64,000 nt of DNA from Fasciola hepatica. Its lineage: Eukaryota > Platyhelminthes > Trematoda > Plagiorchiida > Fasciolidae. The number at the start of each line of letters is the position of its first letter. Position 1 is the first letter of the stretch. The position numbers were made by a program, and so were the translations under genes. The notes below the pieces were generated by a model, which did not search any database, was not told the DNA's origin, and saw only the letters and a program-made list of their open reading frames with translations. Positions 35,998 to 45,299 of the stretch are shown here, in pieces. Where the stretch lies: NCBI GenBank assembly GCA_948099385.1, contig CANUEZ040000168.1, positions 2,171,501 to 2,235,500 of the forward strand. The letters run 5' to 3'.

Positions 35998-36246
35998 ATG
36001 GAAAACGGTTACCCTGAGCGCTCTATGGAACAAAATCTGAAAGGTAGATCAAAATGTGCTCCAGGTTATCACGTCCCCAGGGAGGAACTGCTTATCCGTA
36101 TGGCGTTCAAAGGAGACTTCTTGTCGGACCTTTTCAGCAGATATTTAACACGTGCGGTGAGTGGAACAGTCAAATCAGCTCGTATTTCCTGTGCATTTGC
36201 AAGCTCTCCGGTTATCCGAAATTCTAATAAGGATGTTTTGAGGTGA
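35998..36246 (+). pseudogene. PLE-f2 linker fragment
   Basis: An 82-codon frame starting MENGYPERSMEQN and ending in the 145-bp segment duplicated in inverted orientation at 34,845-34,986. The expected GIY-YIG domain does not follow; the frame runs into unrelated RTE sequence. Confidence 0.8.
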
Positions 36247-36267
36247 TCCAAATGTGAAAAGTCTCTG

Positions 36268-36693
36268 GTGTTCGATTCAGTCGACTGCTCAATTCTCTGG
36301 AGCTTCCTCTCATTGAAGGGTGTGCCAGGGAAATTTGTTTCTCTTTTCCAATGCTTGTATACAAACAGCCGAAGTCAAGTTCATGCTTACGATGAGCTTT
36401 CACGCGAGTTCACTACGGAAAGCGGTGTTCGTCAGGGTTGCCCCCTTTCGCCCTTCTTTTTCCACTTTGCAATTGAAATGGTCCTTGAAATAGCTATAAC
36501 CTCGTATGAGAATAGTGGCATCGATCTTTGCTCAAACGGTAAATTGTCTAACTTTGAATATGCGGACGATATTGTTCTTCTGAGTCAAAATCCAGGTAGG
36601 CTGCAAGTTTTTCTGGATTGCCCAAACAATAGAGTAGCAATGTTTGGGGTGTGTTTTGCACCCTCAGAATGTAAACTGATGTTGCAGGACTGA
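36268..36693 (+). pseudogene. RTE reverse transcriptase palm fragment
   Basis: A 141-codon open frame covering RT motifs A to D: VDCSILWSFLSL, SGVRQGCPLSPFF, EYADDIVLLSQ, FGVCFAPSECKLMLQD. The catalytic Asp-Asp is intact. The start codon is not the natural one because the element is 5'-truncated. Confidence 0.85.
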
Positions 36694-36741
36694 GTTGGGT
36701 GTACATTAAACTTTGTATGAGCGGGAAAAGCTATAGCTGAA

Positions 36742-36945
36742 ATGGATAAGTTTTGTTACCTGGACAGTTACATCTCACCAGACAGACAGATATCAGATGA
36801 AGTGTCATCGAACATACAGCGGACGCGTTTGGCTTTCGCCAAACTCCGTCATCTGTGGCGTCCGCGTGACATCCGACTGTCTGTGAAGGGTCGAGTGCAC
36901 AATGCTGCGGTTAGGTCTGTTCCTCTATACGGCTCACAAATGTGA
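36742..36945 (+). pseudogene. RTE RT thumb/C-terminal fragment
   Basis: A 67-codon frame continuing the same element: FCYLDSYISPDRQISDEVSS, RTRLAFAKLRHLWRPRDIRL, KGRVHNAAVRSVPLYGSQM. This order is usual after the RTE RT palm. Confidence 0.78.
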
Positions 36946-37230
36946 CCATTAAGGGTAGAAGATAGGTGAAGATTCTCGGTGTTCGATCATCCATGTCTCC
37001 GTAGCTTTGTCCAAATATGGGGGGGGGGCATCGTGTCAGTAATGCTGAGGTTAGACGTAAGGTATTGGGAAGCAGAGGTCAGTCTCTGGATCAAGTATTG
37101 AGTGTAAACTGATTTAGGTGACTGGGATATGTGTTACGATAGCTCACAGATAGACTTCTTCGGAGTACGCTGTTCTCTGAGGCGGGTAGTAGTTTTTCGG
37201 GGCTACTCTTTCTGAAAGCCTCTCGATATG

Positions 37231-37970
37231 CTGTCAAATGACTGTGCATCTGCTACAGTCTCTGCTGTGGAAGTCCTGCTCTTTGTCTTCTCGTGGCGGT
37301 GTTCCCACTACAGTGGGAGCACCGAAGTAAATGCCCGGTGCTTTCCACCGGGTTGGCTGACCGATAGTCAGTCTAGGGGAGATGGCTAAACCGTAATTCC
37401 AAACCAACCATTGGTGGCGTATGAGGCTCACGTACGTCCGTAGCTGAGACGTGTACTGGGCTTACGGGATGTTTGGCCTCATCCGAAGGGCGAATAAACT
37501 GAGTATTTATTCTCCGGCTCCCAGTGGTTTCCAGAGGAGGCGAATGAGTCATCCAACTGGCCACCGACTCATCTGGAGAAACTCTACTGGATTACAGGAC
37601 GCTCTTGGCTACGCAAGGGCTTGAGGTGCACATTCGGAAAAAGTGCCTACTCTGGACCGGGTGACTGAGTACTAAAATAGCCCACAATGCAAACAACCTT
37701 GACAGACTCTGTCGCTATTATTGACTGCTCTTCGATACATGCAAACGAACACTCTGCTACACTTTGCACAAACTGTTCTCCCATTTCCACTCCCTTCCGA
37801 CTTTCTCTTCCATTTTCACGTCCCACCGGGTTCTTTGGTCGACCGTGCTCGCTGTAGTTCCACTGGTGGTAATCCTGGGCTATGCTCTATCTTCCCCTTG
37901 TTCGACTACCTCACAAGTCTCACCGAACCCGCTACTACGAGCTGATGCCTTACCTCATCCTCGACGCACA
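37231..37970 (+). mobile_element. probable 5' leader of the second RTE LINE
   Basis: About 700 bases between the end of the truncated RTE and the first endonuclease motif. There is no protein motif of its own. The 3' end reads into the endonuclease start without a break, so the downstream part is probably 5' UTR or N-terminal coding of the next element. Its 5' boundary is not clear. Confidence 0.4.
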
Positions 37971-38040
37971 TTCAAACTAGCCACGTTCAACGTGCAAACC
38001 CTGATGCGTACAGGACAACAGGCGGGCTTAGCTCATACGC

Positions 38041-38418
38041 TTGGTTCCGTTGCCATCGGCGTATGCAGCCACGGATTCCAACCCAGATGCAAACAAAGAT
38101 ACATTCTACCAAAAGTTACACGACCTTTTACATATAGCAAGCTGCTATGATATCGTGATTTTGGCAAAAGATCTGAATGCTAGAGTTGATCGGCTGTCGT
38201 CGAACAAGGAGTATTTGGGAGGCCTTTTTGGGCTAGATTCCTGTCTCCCAGAAAACTGGGAAAGGTTGCAGGTTCTATGCTCTGACCATTGCCTGTTCCT
38301 CCCCAGTACGAACTTAAGTCTTTCTAGTCATCGGTACTCCAGGTGGCTTCCGCCCTCTTCGAGTTACCAATGGACCCAGATCGACCACATAATTATAAGT
38401 CTCAAATGGCTAGGTTGA
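38041..38418 (+). pseudogene. RTE AP endonuclease C-terminal part
   Basis: A 125-codon frame: NPDANKDTFYQKLHDLLHIA, YDIVILAKDLNARVDRLSS (the D-N-A-R catalytic segment; usual form is GDMNAR), FGLDS, LCSDHCLFLPSTNLSLS, and WTQIDHIIIS (conserved D-H-I). It joins the N-terminal ATFNVQTL segment only through a deletion of the middle of the domain, so the nuclease cannot be functional. Confidence 0.82.
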
Positions 38419-38960
38419 ATAGAAGACTGTCGCTCGTGCTCCAGCCCCCCTCCCTTGGTTCCGACCATGCATTAGTTTGCACGAAATTGTCTATGTGCTT
38501 CGGCGAGGGCTCCAAACGCATGCTGCACCGACGGTTTGATTGCGATAATCTCTCCGATCCGTCTGGCTTACCCGTCTTGCACAACGAGCTAGCTGAGAAT
38601 CTAGCTCTAGCCACACCTGTTGAAATAAACCACCACCAGTCGCTTATCAAGGATGCTTTGCATTCTGCTGGCCTAGTAAGTTTCGTCCTGAGTAGCCGTG
38701 CCGTAAGACCCTGGACTTCTACTAAATCTCTGCGCCTTCTCGACAAAAGCCAGTCGATTCCGGCTGGGAGCAAGTATACCACAGGACTTCTCGAAAGGAG
38801 AAGTGCAATTAACGCCAGTCCTTGCAGAGATCGCGAAACCTGGTGGCTGCAATGCACTTCAGAGATAGAACACGCTGCCCCCGTGAGAAGTTCCAGCAAG
38901 CTATTCGATCTCACTCGAATCACCTGTAGGAAGCCTCTAGGCGTGAGTGAAACAATCTGA
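38343..38960 (+). pseudogene. RTE endonuclease end and EN-RT connector
   Basis: A 205-codon open frame beginning in the overlap with the endonuclease fragment. It carries LGSDHALVCTKLSMCFGEGS (the S-D-H catalytic segment), then the EN-RT connector (KDALHSAGLVSFVLSSRAVR, RRSAINASPCRDRETWWLQC, RSSSKLFDLTRITCRKPLGV). One frame shift relative to the preceding fragment. Confidence 0.8.
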
Positions 38961-39394
38961 GGCGGACGGTTCACCATTTCACAATCAGAAGCGATTTCGC
39001 GAAAGATGGGCAGGGCTTTTCCAGACAATATTTAGATGATCCTCAGTGTCAGCCTTTCCTGTAGTTCTTCCGGCACGTACAGTGGTCTGTTTCTACAGAT
39101 CCACCTACCAAGGTGGAGATCCAAAAGGAAATCCAGGTCTTAGGACGTCACGAACCACTGGGTTCCGATAGCATTCCCTCAGCCCTATTTAAAGATGGTG
39201 GAGGGCAGCTCGTTGAAGAACTTCCTGTTTTGTTCCTAAAGGTTTGGAATTCTGAGCAGGTTCCATCCCGGTGGTAGGAATCGATTGTTGTCCCCATCTT
39301 TGAGAAGGGCTCTCTCAGTGACTACTCTAACCCTACGGGTGTAAGCCTTATCCCAACTGAATCGAAGCTGCTTACGTCAGTCACACTTCTCAGG

Positions 39395-39664
39395 TTGTAC
39401 CAGATGCATGGAGAGCAGACTCGTGGGGAGCAACCTGGGTTTCGTGCCGGTCGTGGGTGTATCGATCAAATCTTCACCCTCCGACAACAGCTAGAGCACG
39501 GCCACACTTTCCAAAGACCGACAGTCTTCGTGTTCGTGGACATTTGTGTGGCCTTCGACTCAGTCGACAAGACTGCACTAAAAAACTGTTTGTTGAGAAA
39601 AAGAATACCTGAAGAGTATGTATCAGTCCTCAAAGTGTTGTATAGTCGCACCTCTGGTAGATAA
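39395..39664 (+). pseudogene. RTE reverse transcriptase N-terminal fragment
   Basis: An 89-codon frame: GEQPGFRAGRGCIDQIFTLR (fingers), FVFVDICVAFDSVDKTAL (motif A with first catalytic Asp), VSVLKVLYSRTSGR. After a frameshift near 39,660 the next motifs (SGVRQGCALSPFLF; YAED at 39,841-39,852, with Asp to Glu) continue in another frame. Confidence 0.82.
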
Positions 39665-40184
39665 GGGCCTACGACCAGCCTTCGTCGCGTTTTGTCGTCT
39701 TCAGTGGAGTTCGACAAGGTTGTGCACTATCCCCATTTCTCTTCACGTTTGTCATAGAGGATGTTCTACGGAATGCTCTGTCTGGTATTCCAAATGGTAG
39801 AGATGAACCTCTCCCAGGGAACTGAATTTTCGACTCGGAATATGCCGAAGATAATGCCTTGCTGAGCGAAAATGCACAGGCAGTGCACCATGCTTTTGAC
39901 AGCTTGGAGATTAAGGTACCCAGATATGGCATGCACTTTACGCCTTCTAAGTGCAAAGTGTTCTTACAAGACAGGTAGAAGCCACAGCTTGCACTCACCC
40001 TTTGTGGTGATCAGCTGGAGTTAGTCGACAATATTAAGTACCTTGGGAGCTTGACAACAGCTGGAGGTAGTGTTGGGGAGGAGAGCAATTCACTCACAGC
40101 AAGAGCTAAAGCAACTTTCGCAAACCTGCAAAACCTGTGGCATCTTTGTGACATTCGGCTCTCTCTTAAGGGACAGGTTTACGT

Positions 40185-40336
40185 GTGAAACCCTAGAGCA
40201 GTGAAAGAATGGTAGCAATCATCCTTTACGAATCACCGTTAACTATTTACACAATCCAAGGTGGCATATATGTGAGTAATGAAGCAAAAGAGTGATAATG
40301 AGCAGCTGTCTTATGGACAATCATCACTTGTGCTTC
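40185..40336. other. ~150-bp insertion inside RTE C-terminal region
   Basis: The coding match stops after LSLKGQVY (near 40,182) and resumes at AAFRSVLLHGCETWP (near 40,337). The two would normally be separated by only a few residues. The intervening sequence has no canonical GT...AG boundaries that fit the frame and no match elsewhere in the window. It is probably a small inserted repeat. Confidence 0.5.
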
Positions 40337-40490
40337 GCCGCGTTTCGCAGTGTTTTACTCCACGGTTGCGAGACCTGGCCAATTCGAGTTGAGGATGCTA
40401 GGAGCTTTTTGGTGTTCGATAAATGATGTCTTCGAAGCGTTGCTCGCGTCTGGAGGGAACATCGAGTAAGCAATGACGAGGTACGCCGTC

Positions 40491-40980
40491 CTGTTTTAGG
40501 CACGGATAGCCGCCCTCCCTAAGAAGTGATTGCTCTACACCGTATCTAGTGGCTCGGTCAAGTTTTACGAATGCCTTTTCATCATCTACTTCATCGTACC
40601 TTTTTTGGACTTGCTGGGCAAGGCAGGAAGAAGCGACGCGGTGGTCAAGCCATTACTTGAAGTAGAGGTATGCAAAATCCAGCATCAGCATTGGCTTCGA
40701 TCGGGGTCCAAGGGATAAGGATTGTTGTATGTTGGAAAGTTGATGGAAATGTCTGAGAATAGCAGTTAGCCGCACGAATGTTGTGCCGTTTCTTTCCCCG
40801 AAATCACAGAAATATCATTCTGGAAAACAAAATAGAAATAAACATCAAAAAGTGCCCTGTGAAAAGTAAAAATTTCAGCTTTGTTTCTCCCTCCCACTAA
40901 CTTCTTTACTGTGTTGTAAGCCCCTTCCACTATTTTGTAATTGTTGTTGTTGCTTTGGTACCTTGATTGATCTTGGGCCA

Positions 40981-41038
<58 letters not shown>

Positions 41039-41464
41039 CGAGGTGGTCAGTCCGTGATATGGCAGAAGGGTACAAAAGCCTTGACCAGTGGACTTGGCTA
41101 AGTGGGACGTGTTCGACTTCTGGGTTGGAGTCCACACGACCCACCCACCAAACGGTTAGAGGCACTGAGTGGTAAGGCTAGGTGTTGAGGCCAGTGGAGT
41201 GTCTGCTTTCAAACTCTCATTGTCTTCCTGATTTCCGTTTCTTACTGTGCTTTCGGCTGTTTATCGCTTTATGCTTGTATTCATTTTGTTCTTGACCCGA
41301 CGAAATGGAGGGCTAGCAACTGAAACCAGAGTACCGAAGTGTATGGTTAATGGTGGAATGAGATGAAATGAGGTGAACTGAAAGTGCTGAATAACTTCTT
41401 CTGATTTGAGAATACCTGTCCGTTAGGAAATGCAGTCGATGTATAACCCTGGAATTATCATCCT
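40491..41464. other. spacer between RTE and Gypsy elements
   Basis: Holds the TA tract at 40,981-41,034 and short frames without motifs. The 40,500-40,720 stretch may be RTE 3' UTR; nothing proves it. Confidence 0.4.
40981..41034. repeat. (TA)n microsatellite
   Basis: About 54 bases of alternating T and A; explains Ile-Tyr runs in three overlapping frames. Confidence 0.97.
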
Positions 41465-42052
41465 GTGGAGTCGTTTAATTGGGCCACACCGACAGTCACT
41501 CTATTGAAGACTAGTGGAAAGACTCCACGGGTTCGCGGTCACTATCTACTGGAATTGAATATGTGCTTACTACAGCATACTTGCACAGCTGAAGAACCCG
41601 AAGACATAATGTGTCAACTTGCAGGGTCTAGTGTATTCTCGAAAAATGACTTGAAATAAACATATTTGTAAATACCCCTGGATAGAGAACCAAGTGCGTT
41701 AACGATCATTAGCACTTCTTTCCGTTTATTGGGATGCAACATTTTGCCTTTTGGGCTGAGTGTCTCGCCTGTTATTTGACAACAGTCTCTTAACTATGTT
41801 GTAAAGGTTCTAAAAGGTGTTGAGTCATACCAAGATGACGTTGTTGTTCATCGTCCCACTCGGGCTATACATGATAATCGTCTTTGTTGTTTGTTGAAGC
41901 AATTCTTTTAGTTCAACGTTTCCATTAACCCAGCCAAGCGTGTTTCCGGTGTTTCTAAGTTTCCCAGTCTTGAGTACATTATCAATACTAAAGATTTTCC
42001 TCGGATCCAACAATTTTAGCTCCACTTATTGGCATACTTTCTTCTCACAAAT

Positions 42053-42065
42053 ATTCATGAATTGC
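42053..42065 (+). repeat. left 13-bp direct repeat flanking foldback insertion
   Basis: ATTCATGAATTGC, immediately before the first base of the palindrome. It matches 42,432-42,444 (ATTCATGAGTTGC) with one mismatch. It encodes the same Gypsy residues (IHEL) on both sides, as expected for a target-site duplication. Confidence 0.75.
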
Positions 42066-42431
42066 GTAAGTAGTTTGTTATTGTATCTGAATGACAGGAC
42101 TGAATTTCCCCTGGAGCACACGACTGATCTCGCAATTGTTGCAACCTATCAAGTATGCGTACCCAGTACTCTCCTGCCCAATTATCGTACCGAATACGCG
42201 TACCTGATGGGTTGCAACAACCACGAAACCAGTGGTGGGCCCCCGGGGAAATTCAGTCCTTTCATTCAGACACAATAACATACTACTTACATCAGAAATC
42301 GAAACTTGGGACCATCTGTCCTCGTTCTGAAGTTCTCCCTTGACTAACCGACGAAATAACTTTTGAAGAATTGCCTCGTGATTCTAAACATAGACAGTTC
42401 GTCCATGCTCGCTGCTCACGATTCAAATGAG
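42066..42431 (+). mobile_element. foldback/MITE-like element family F, inserted in Gypsy RT
   Basis: A near-palindrome at 42,066-42,290 has ends GTAAGTAGT and ACTACTTAC. Arms of about 100 bases share TGTTATTG, TCTGAATGA, AGGACTGAATTTCCCC, GTTGCAACC and ATCA.GTA.GCGTA, around a loop of roughly 25-40 bases. A 141-bp non-palindromic right part (42,291-42,431) follows. The whole is bounded by 13-bp direct repeats in former Gypsy coding sequence. No ORF of its own, so non-autonomous. Related pieces lie at 20,565-20,830. Confidence 0.75.
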
Positions 42432-42444
42432 ATTCATGAGTTGC
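42432..42444 (+). repeat. right 13-bp direct repeat flanking foldback insertion
   Basis: ATTCATGAGTTGC; one mismatch to 42,053-42,065. The Gypsy reading frame resumes here (LFLGG..YYARF). Confidence 0.75.
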
Positions 42445-42639
42445 TTCTTTTTCTTGGTGGTCCTTAGTATTATGCTCGTTTTATTCCAAATCTTTCTCAA
42501 CAAGCCATTTGTCTGTTCGGTATTCTGTCCACCAATTCCTTTTTCTGGAAACAGGTTCCCGAAAAGACAGCTCGTAAACTGCTATGTCACTTATAATCCG
42601 GTGTGGTTCTTAAACCGTTTCCTCCGAAATATCATCCAG

Positions 42640-42995
42640 TTGTTATTATGGATGCATTTCCTACTGGCATAGGTGCCGTTCTTGGACAATGCGAACGGTT
42701 AGTCAGTTGCATTTCAAAAAGGCTTACTAAAGCCGAACAAGGATATTCAGAAACACAAAGGGAAGCCTAGCCAATTTACTGGGCCATCAGGTTTTTGCAT
42801 TAACATTTATTTGATCAGAAGTTCACCATAGTTAGTGACCATGAGGCCTTGTCGTTCATTAATCGTCCACATCATTCATTGTCCAAATCACCAGCTGCGA
42901 CGGTTCAACGACGGAGTATTTCACTCAGCTCACATGACTACGATGTTGTGTACCGTGCCAAATACATACCACACGCCGATCTTCTATTTAGATAG
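42640..42995 (+). pseudogene. Gypsy RNase H domain remnant
   Basis: Reading plus with a few stops gives VIMDAFPTGIGAVLGQ (first catalytic Asp region), CISKRLTKAEQGYSETQREA (conserved Glu), YWAIRFLH, TIVSDHEALSFINRP (catalytic Asp), and HDYDVVYRAKYIPHADLL. This is the full length of a Gypsy RNase H core, inactivated by stop codons. Confidence 0.82.
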
Positions 42996-43202
42996 GCGCA
43001 TTCATCCCAGCCCCCGGTCTCTCATGATTGCCTGTTGATGCAACCAATAACTGTGCGACGAGAAAATCTTGTGAGGGATAAATTTTTTTATTACGCTCTG
43101 GTTATTTCAGCCCTATGTCGTGCTTGGAAGTCAAACGAAAAGCTGTGATTCCCTGATTTCTACTCTCGCAGTGACGATTTATCGATCACTGCAGATGGAT
43201 TA

Positions 43203-43851
43203 TTGTGCCTCAACAATCGAGTGGTCATTCATCCAACATTCCGTTGCGTCGTATTGGCAGATCTTCATTCAGGGCATTTGGGTGTCGACAAAATGAAGTC
43301 ACTAGCACGACTTAATTTTTGGAAACCGACGTCGTACACAAAGCCAAAACTTCAGCCATTTTTTACACAAGAAACGTTGAAAACTTTCAAAGTGGCTTTC
43401 TTGACCAGTGCCTTGTGGGAATATCCATGCTATTGTGGACCCTCCATATGTAAATACTACGCTCTTGTCGTCATAGATGCTTTTCTCCGCTGCCTATTTA
43501 TACTTAGCCTCTTCATCTACCGCTGGCTTCACAAAGACTGCGCTCAGAAAAACATTCAGCAGAGGAGTTCCGCTTGTGCTAATTACTGATATAGGTACAC
43601 ATTTCACTGCTAAACTGTTGGAAGAGTTGTCGAAGGGTCTTGGTTGCAGATATGTATACGCTGCTCCTCGTTACCCACAACTTAATGGTCTTGCAATTCA
43701 TTTTGTGAATCCCCATACATTTTTTGAGCTTGATCGCGTCATTGACTGTTTTCTTATGCAATATCGTAAAGCTGACATACTTCTATTGACAAAAGTCCTT
43801 CTCAGTTATTCAAATGTCGTAGGGTGGGGACTAATTTTGAGTGTACTTTGA
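43203..43851 (+). pseudogene. Gypsy integrase remnant
   Basis: An N-terminal zinc-finger-like region (VVIHPTFRCVVLADLHSGHL GVDKM) at 43,218-43,300 is followed, after a frameshift, by the catalytic core. VPLVLITDIGTHFTAKLLEE has catalytic Asp at 43,588-43,590, and then GLGCRYVYAAPRYPQLNGLA. The last Glu expected after NGLA is replaced (NGLAIHF, usual NGLAE/ERxN). The integrase is therefore frame-broken and lacks its third acidic residue. Confidence 0.8.
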
Positions 43852-43908
43852 AAGTCAGTCAGTTATTTCAGAGGCAGTAGATTACGGTGGGCGAACGGGA
43901 TTGTCATT

Positions 43909-44292
43909 TTGCGTAACGGGAACAGGATGGCCACTGTTTTGGATTTGGAAGACCTGCCCAACCATAGACGGCATATTGAACAGGTACAGTTCAACGAGGA
44001 AGGTCAGCCTGATGTCATCTCACCTGCTGTTGCACCAGCTGATAAATCTGATTTGGATACATTTGAATCCGAGGACCCTAGGAACAACCAACTATCCGAA
44101 GATTCAAAAGAATTCGTTCTCTACCATGAAGAGATTGCAAACACCCCTACTTCATCTCATCGTGTGATGGATGTGATATTCAAGAAAGACTCTTTCTGCT
44201 TTGTGTCATTGTATTCCGTGTTATATTACGTGTTTGCACATTACGCGATTCCTGCCATACGAACTAATAAGCTATGCTTGTGGAGTTCTTAA
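43909..44292 (+). pseudogene. Gypsy integrase C-terminal tail remnant
   Basis: A 127-codon open frame: MATVLDLEDLPNHRRHIEQV QFNEEGQPD, resembling the post-core end of Gypsy pol polyproteins where a hydrophobic basic block precedes an acidic linker, then an acidic Pro/Ser/Asp-rich stretch. The last 35 codons are hydrophobic and unrelated. Confidence 0.6.
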
Positions 44293-44489
44293 CTCTCAGT
44301 AGTCCTGAGCGGGGTTCAGCCTATTCAATCCATTCGATACAGCAAAGATCTACTTGGTTTATATGCAAAATGGGAGGGGTCCTGAGTGACGTTCACGTGT
44401 GATTAGATGTGCTTGAGAGAAGTCTTCTGGATTGTTTCCAAGGCTGGTGTTGAGACCCGTGGATGGAAGTACTGTACTCATATTCGACT

Positions 44490-44720
44490 GAAAAAAACTG
44501 AGTTGGGTTTGATAGGTTTAACTGGTTACCACCTCTGACGTCAGAGGTTTGAATCCCCGCCATCATCGGTTACCTTGGTGGTAGATAATAATCCACTGTC
44601 TTCCGGATCGCTACCACAAGTGACCTATTGGGACCTTACGTGACGCTCCGCTCCAAGTCTCAAGGTCGGATGGTCATTTATCCTTAATTGTGCAGTAGGT
44701 CTATGTGGCTTTTTCAGCCT
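44490..44720 (+). mobile_element. tRNA-derived SINE family D, plus copy
   Basis: tRNA-like head with A-box-like TAGGTTTAACTGG (44,511-44,523), a stem CCACCTCTGACGTCAGAGGT, and B box GGTTTGAATCC at 44,546-44,556. The shared body follows (GGTGGTAGATAATAATCCAC, GACCTATTGGGACC, CTCCAAGTCTC). Reverse-strand relatives lie at 29.4 and 55.7 kb. Its 3' end lies within 10 bases of the 3' end of the adjacent SINE C. Confidence 0.7.
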
Positions 44721-44726
44721 TCAATC

Positions 44727-44897
44727 TTTTAATTTGCCTCCTTTTATTACATGATAACGGTGCATAACTTCAGGAGCGGGGTCGCGAGCAATATGACGCG
44801 GCTAACTGGGGAATGACCGTCGGCGGAACCAGTGGTAGAACCCGGGACAAAAGGGTTGAAAGCCCATTATGATGACCCTAAGACAGCCGCCGGTAGT
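44727..44897 (-). mobile_element. tRNA-derived SINE family C, copy 4
   Basis: Minus strand. Head CTACCGGCGGCTGTCTTAGG, then GTCATCATAATGGGCTTTCA, degenerate B box GGGTTCTACCAC, and tail GCGACCCCGCTCCTGAAGTT. Tail-to-tail with the preceding SINE D. Confidence 0.7.
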
Positions 44898-45299
44898 ATA
44901 CCCCTTCCACTGCACTCACGAGCAAGCACGTCATAAAAATCTTGTCGTGGAATAAACACTTCATTCTGTGATGAAAGATTGCTCTGGCTTCTGCATCCTG
45001 TCCAGATTATTGGAACTAAAAGAGGGTTCCAACCGCCGGAGTTTCAGAACACCGTGACCTGGACATCGGGAATCAGTTCTGTTCAAACCCGACTTCGGAG
45101 TCAATTCTGCCGAAGGCCATTACAGGTTCTCCTGTCGTTATCCAGCCTTGCATGATAATTTTCAGCCTTGCATCATTTATCAACTGTTTCGCACTAGTCT
45201 AACCTTCAGATTTGCTGAACTGAAGCTACTTTTTGTTTAGTGGTCAGCGATACGAAAGAAGAGTGAGTAATCAGTGGTATTTTGAGAGTTCAATTCGGC
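44898..45299. other. unassigned spacer
   Basis: No gene or repeat recognised between SINE C and repeat G. Confidence 0.4.

Larger units (their letters stand above)
34987..36246 (+). mobile_element. Penelope-like element 5' part, plus strand (PLE-f2)
   Basis: Plus strand: RT entry RLYGSPEIYETGICLRTIF near 35,157-35,210; MMNSPCHETAEWLAAKLEPI 35,215-35,275; motif A FSLDVTSLFTNLPIFETI near 35,362-35,415; [17 protein letters not shown] 35,548-35,595; YVDD at 35,659-35,670; FLDVSVHGSPN near 35,785; linker MENGYPERSMEQN at 36,001; AFKGDFLSDLFSRYLTRAV near 36,100. Stops at about 35,433, 35,524 and 35,922. It stops at 36,246, before the endonuclease, where an RTE fragment begins. Confidence 0.87.
36247..37230 (+). 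mobile_element. RTE-clade LINE, 5'-truncated reverse transcriptase
   Basis: RTE LINEs encode an AP endonuclease and RT. Only the RT half is here: FDSVDCSILWSFLSLKGVPG (motif A with catalytic Asp), FTTESGVRQGCPLSPFFFHF (motif B), SNFEYADDIVLLSQN with YADD at 36,559-36,570, then KFCYLDSYISPD, RHLWRPRDIRLSVKGRVHNA, and downstream SVFDHPCLRSF. One stop at 36,693, one at 36,945 and further frame breaks. Its 5' end abuts PLE-f2. Confidence 0.85.
37971..40490 (+). mobile_element. RTE-clade LINE, endonuclease plus RT, broken
   Basis: Plus strand. AP endonuclease start FKLATFNVQTLMRTGQQAGL at 37,974-38,030, an internal deletion near 38,045-38,075, then DIVILAKDLNARVDRLSS near 38,150-38,210, WTQIDHIIISLKW and SDHALVCTKLSM near 38,460. 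Next the connector, RT GFRAGRGCIDQIFTLRQQLE near 39,429, FVDICVAFDSVDK near 39,535, SGVRQGCALSPFLFTFVIED near 39,705, a YAED box at 39,841-39,852, and C-terminal LLHGCETWPIRVEDARSF near 40,355. Frameshifts, stops and a ~150-bp insertion at about 40,185-40,336. Confidence 0.87.
41465..44292 (+). mobile_element. Ty3/Gypsy LTR retrotransposon pol, degenerate
   Basis: Plus-strand order is RT, RNase H, integrase, as in Ty3/Gypsy. MCQLAGSSVFSKNDLK (RT entry) near 41,610-41,655; YQDD catalytic box at 41,828-41,839; YYARFIPNLSQQ near 42,470; RNase H VIMDAFPTGIGAVLGQCERL, CISKRLTKAEQGYSETQREA and TIVSDHEALSFINRPHHSLS (42,645-42,890); integrase H2C2 region DLHSGHLGVDKMKSLARLNF near 43,262; core LITDIGTHFTAK near 43,576; RYPQLNGLA; C-terminal MATVLDLEDLPNHRRHI near 43,928. 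Many stops and frameshifts. No LTR identified. Confidence 0.85.

Noticed and set aside
38402..39028. 208-codon minus frame opposite the RTE
   Set aside because: It is the antisense shadow of the RTE connector frame 38,343-38,960, which carries the real motifs.
40185..40336. Spliceosomal intron in the RTE
   Set aside because: No GT...AG pair fits the coding boundaries; an insertion is simpler.
42078..42281. Overlapping plus and minus frames with similar proteins
   Set aside because: The similarity arises because the DNA is palindromic. Neither is a gene; this is the foldback element.
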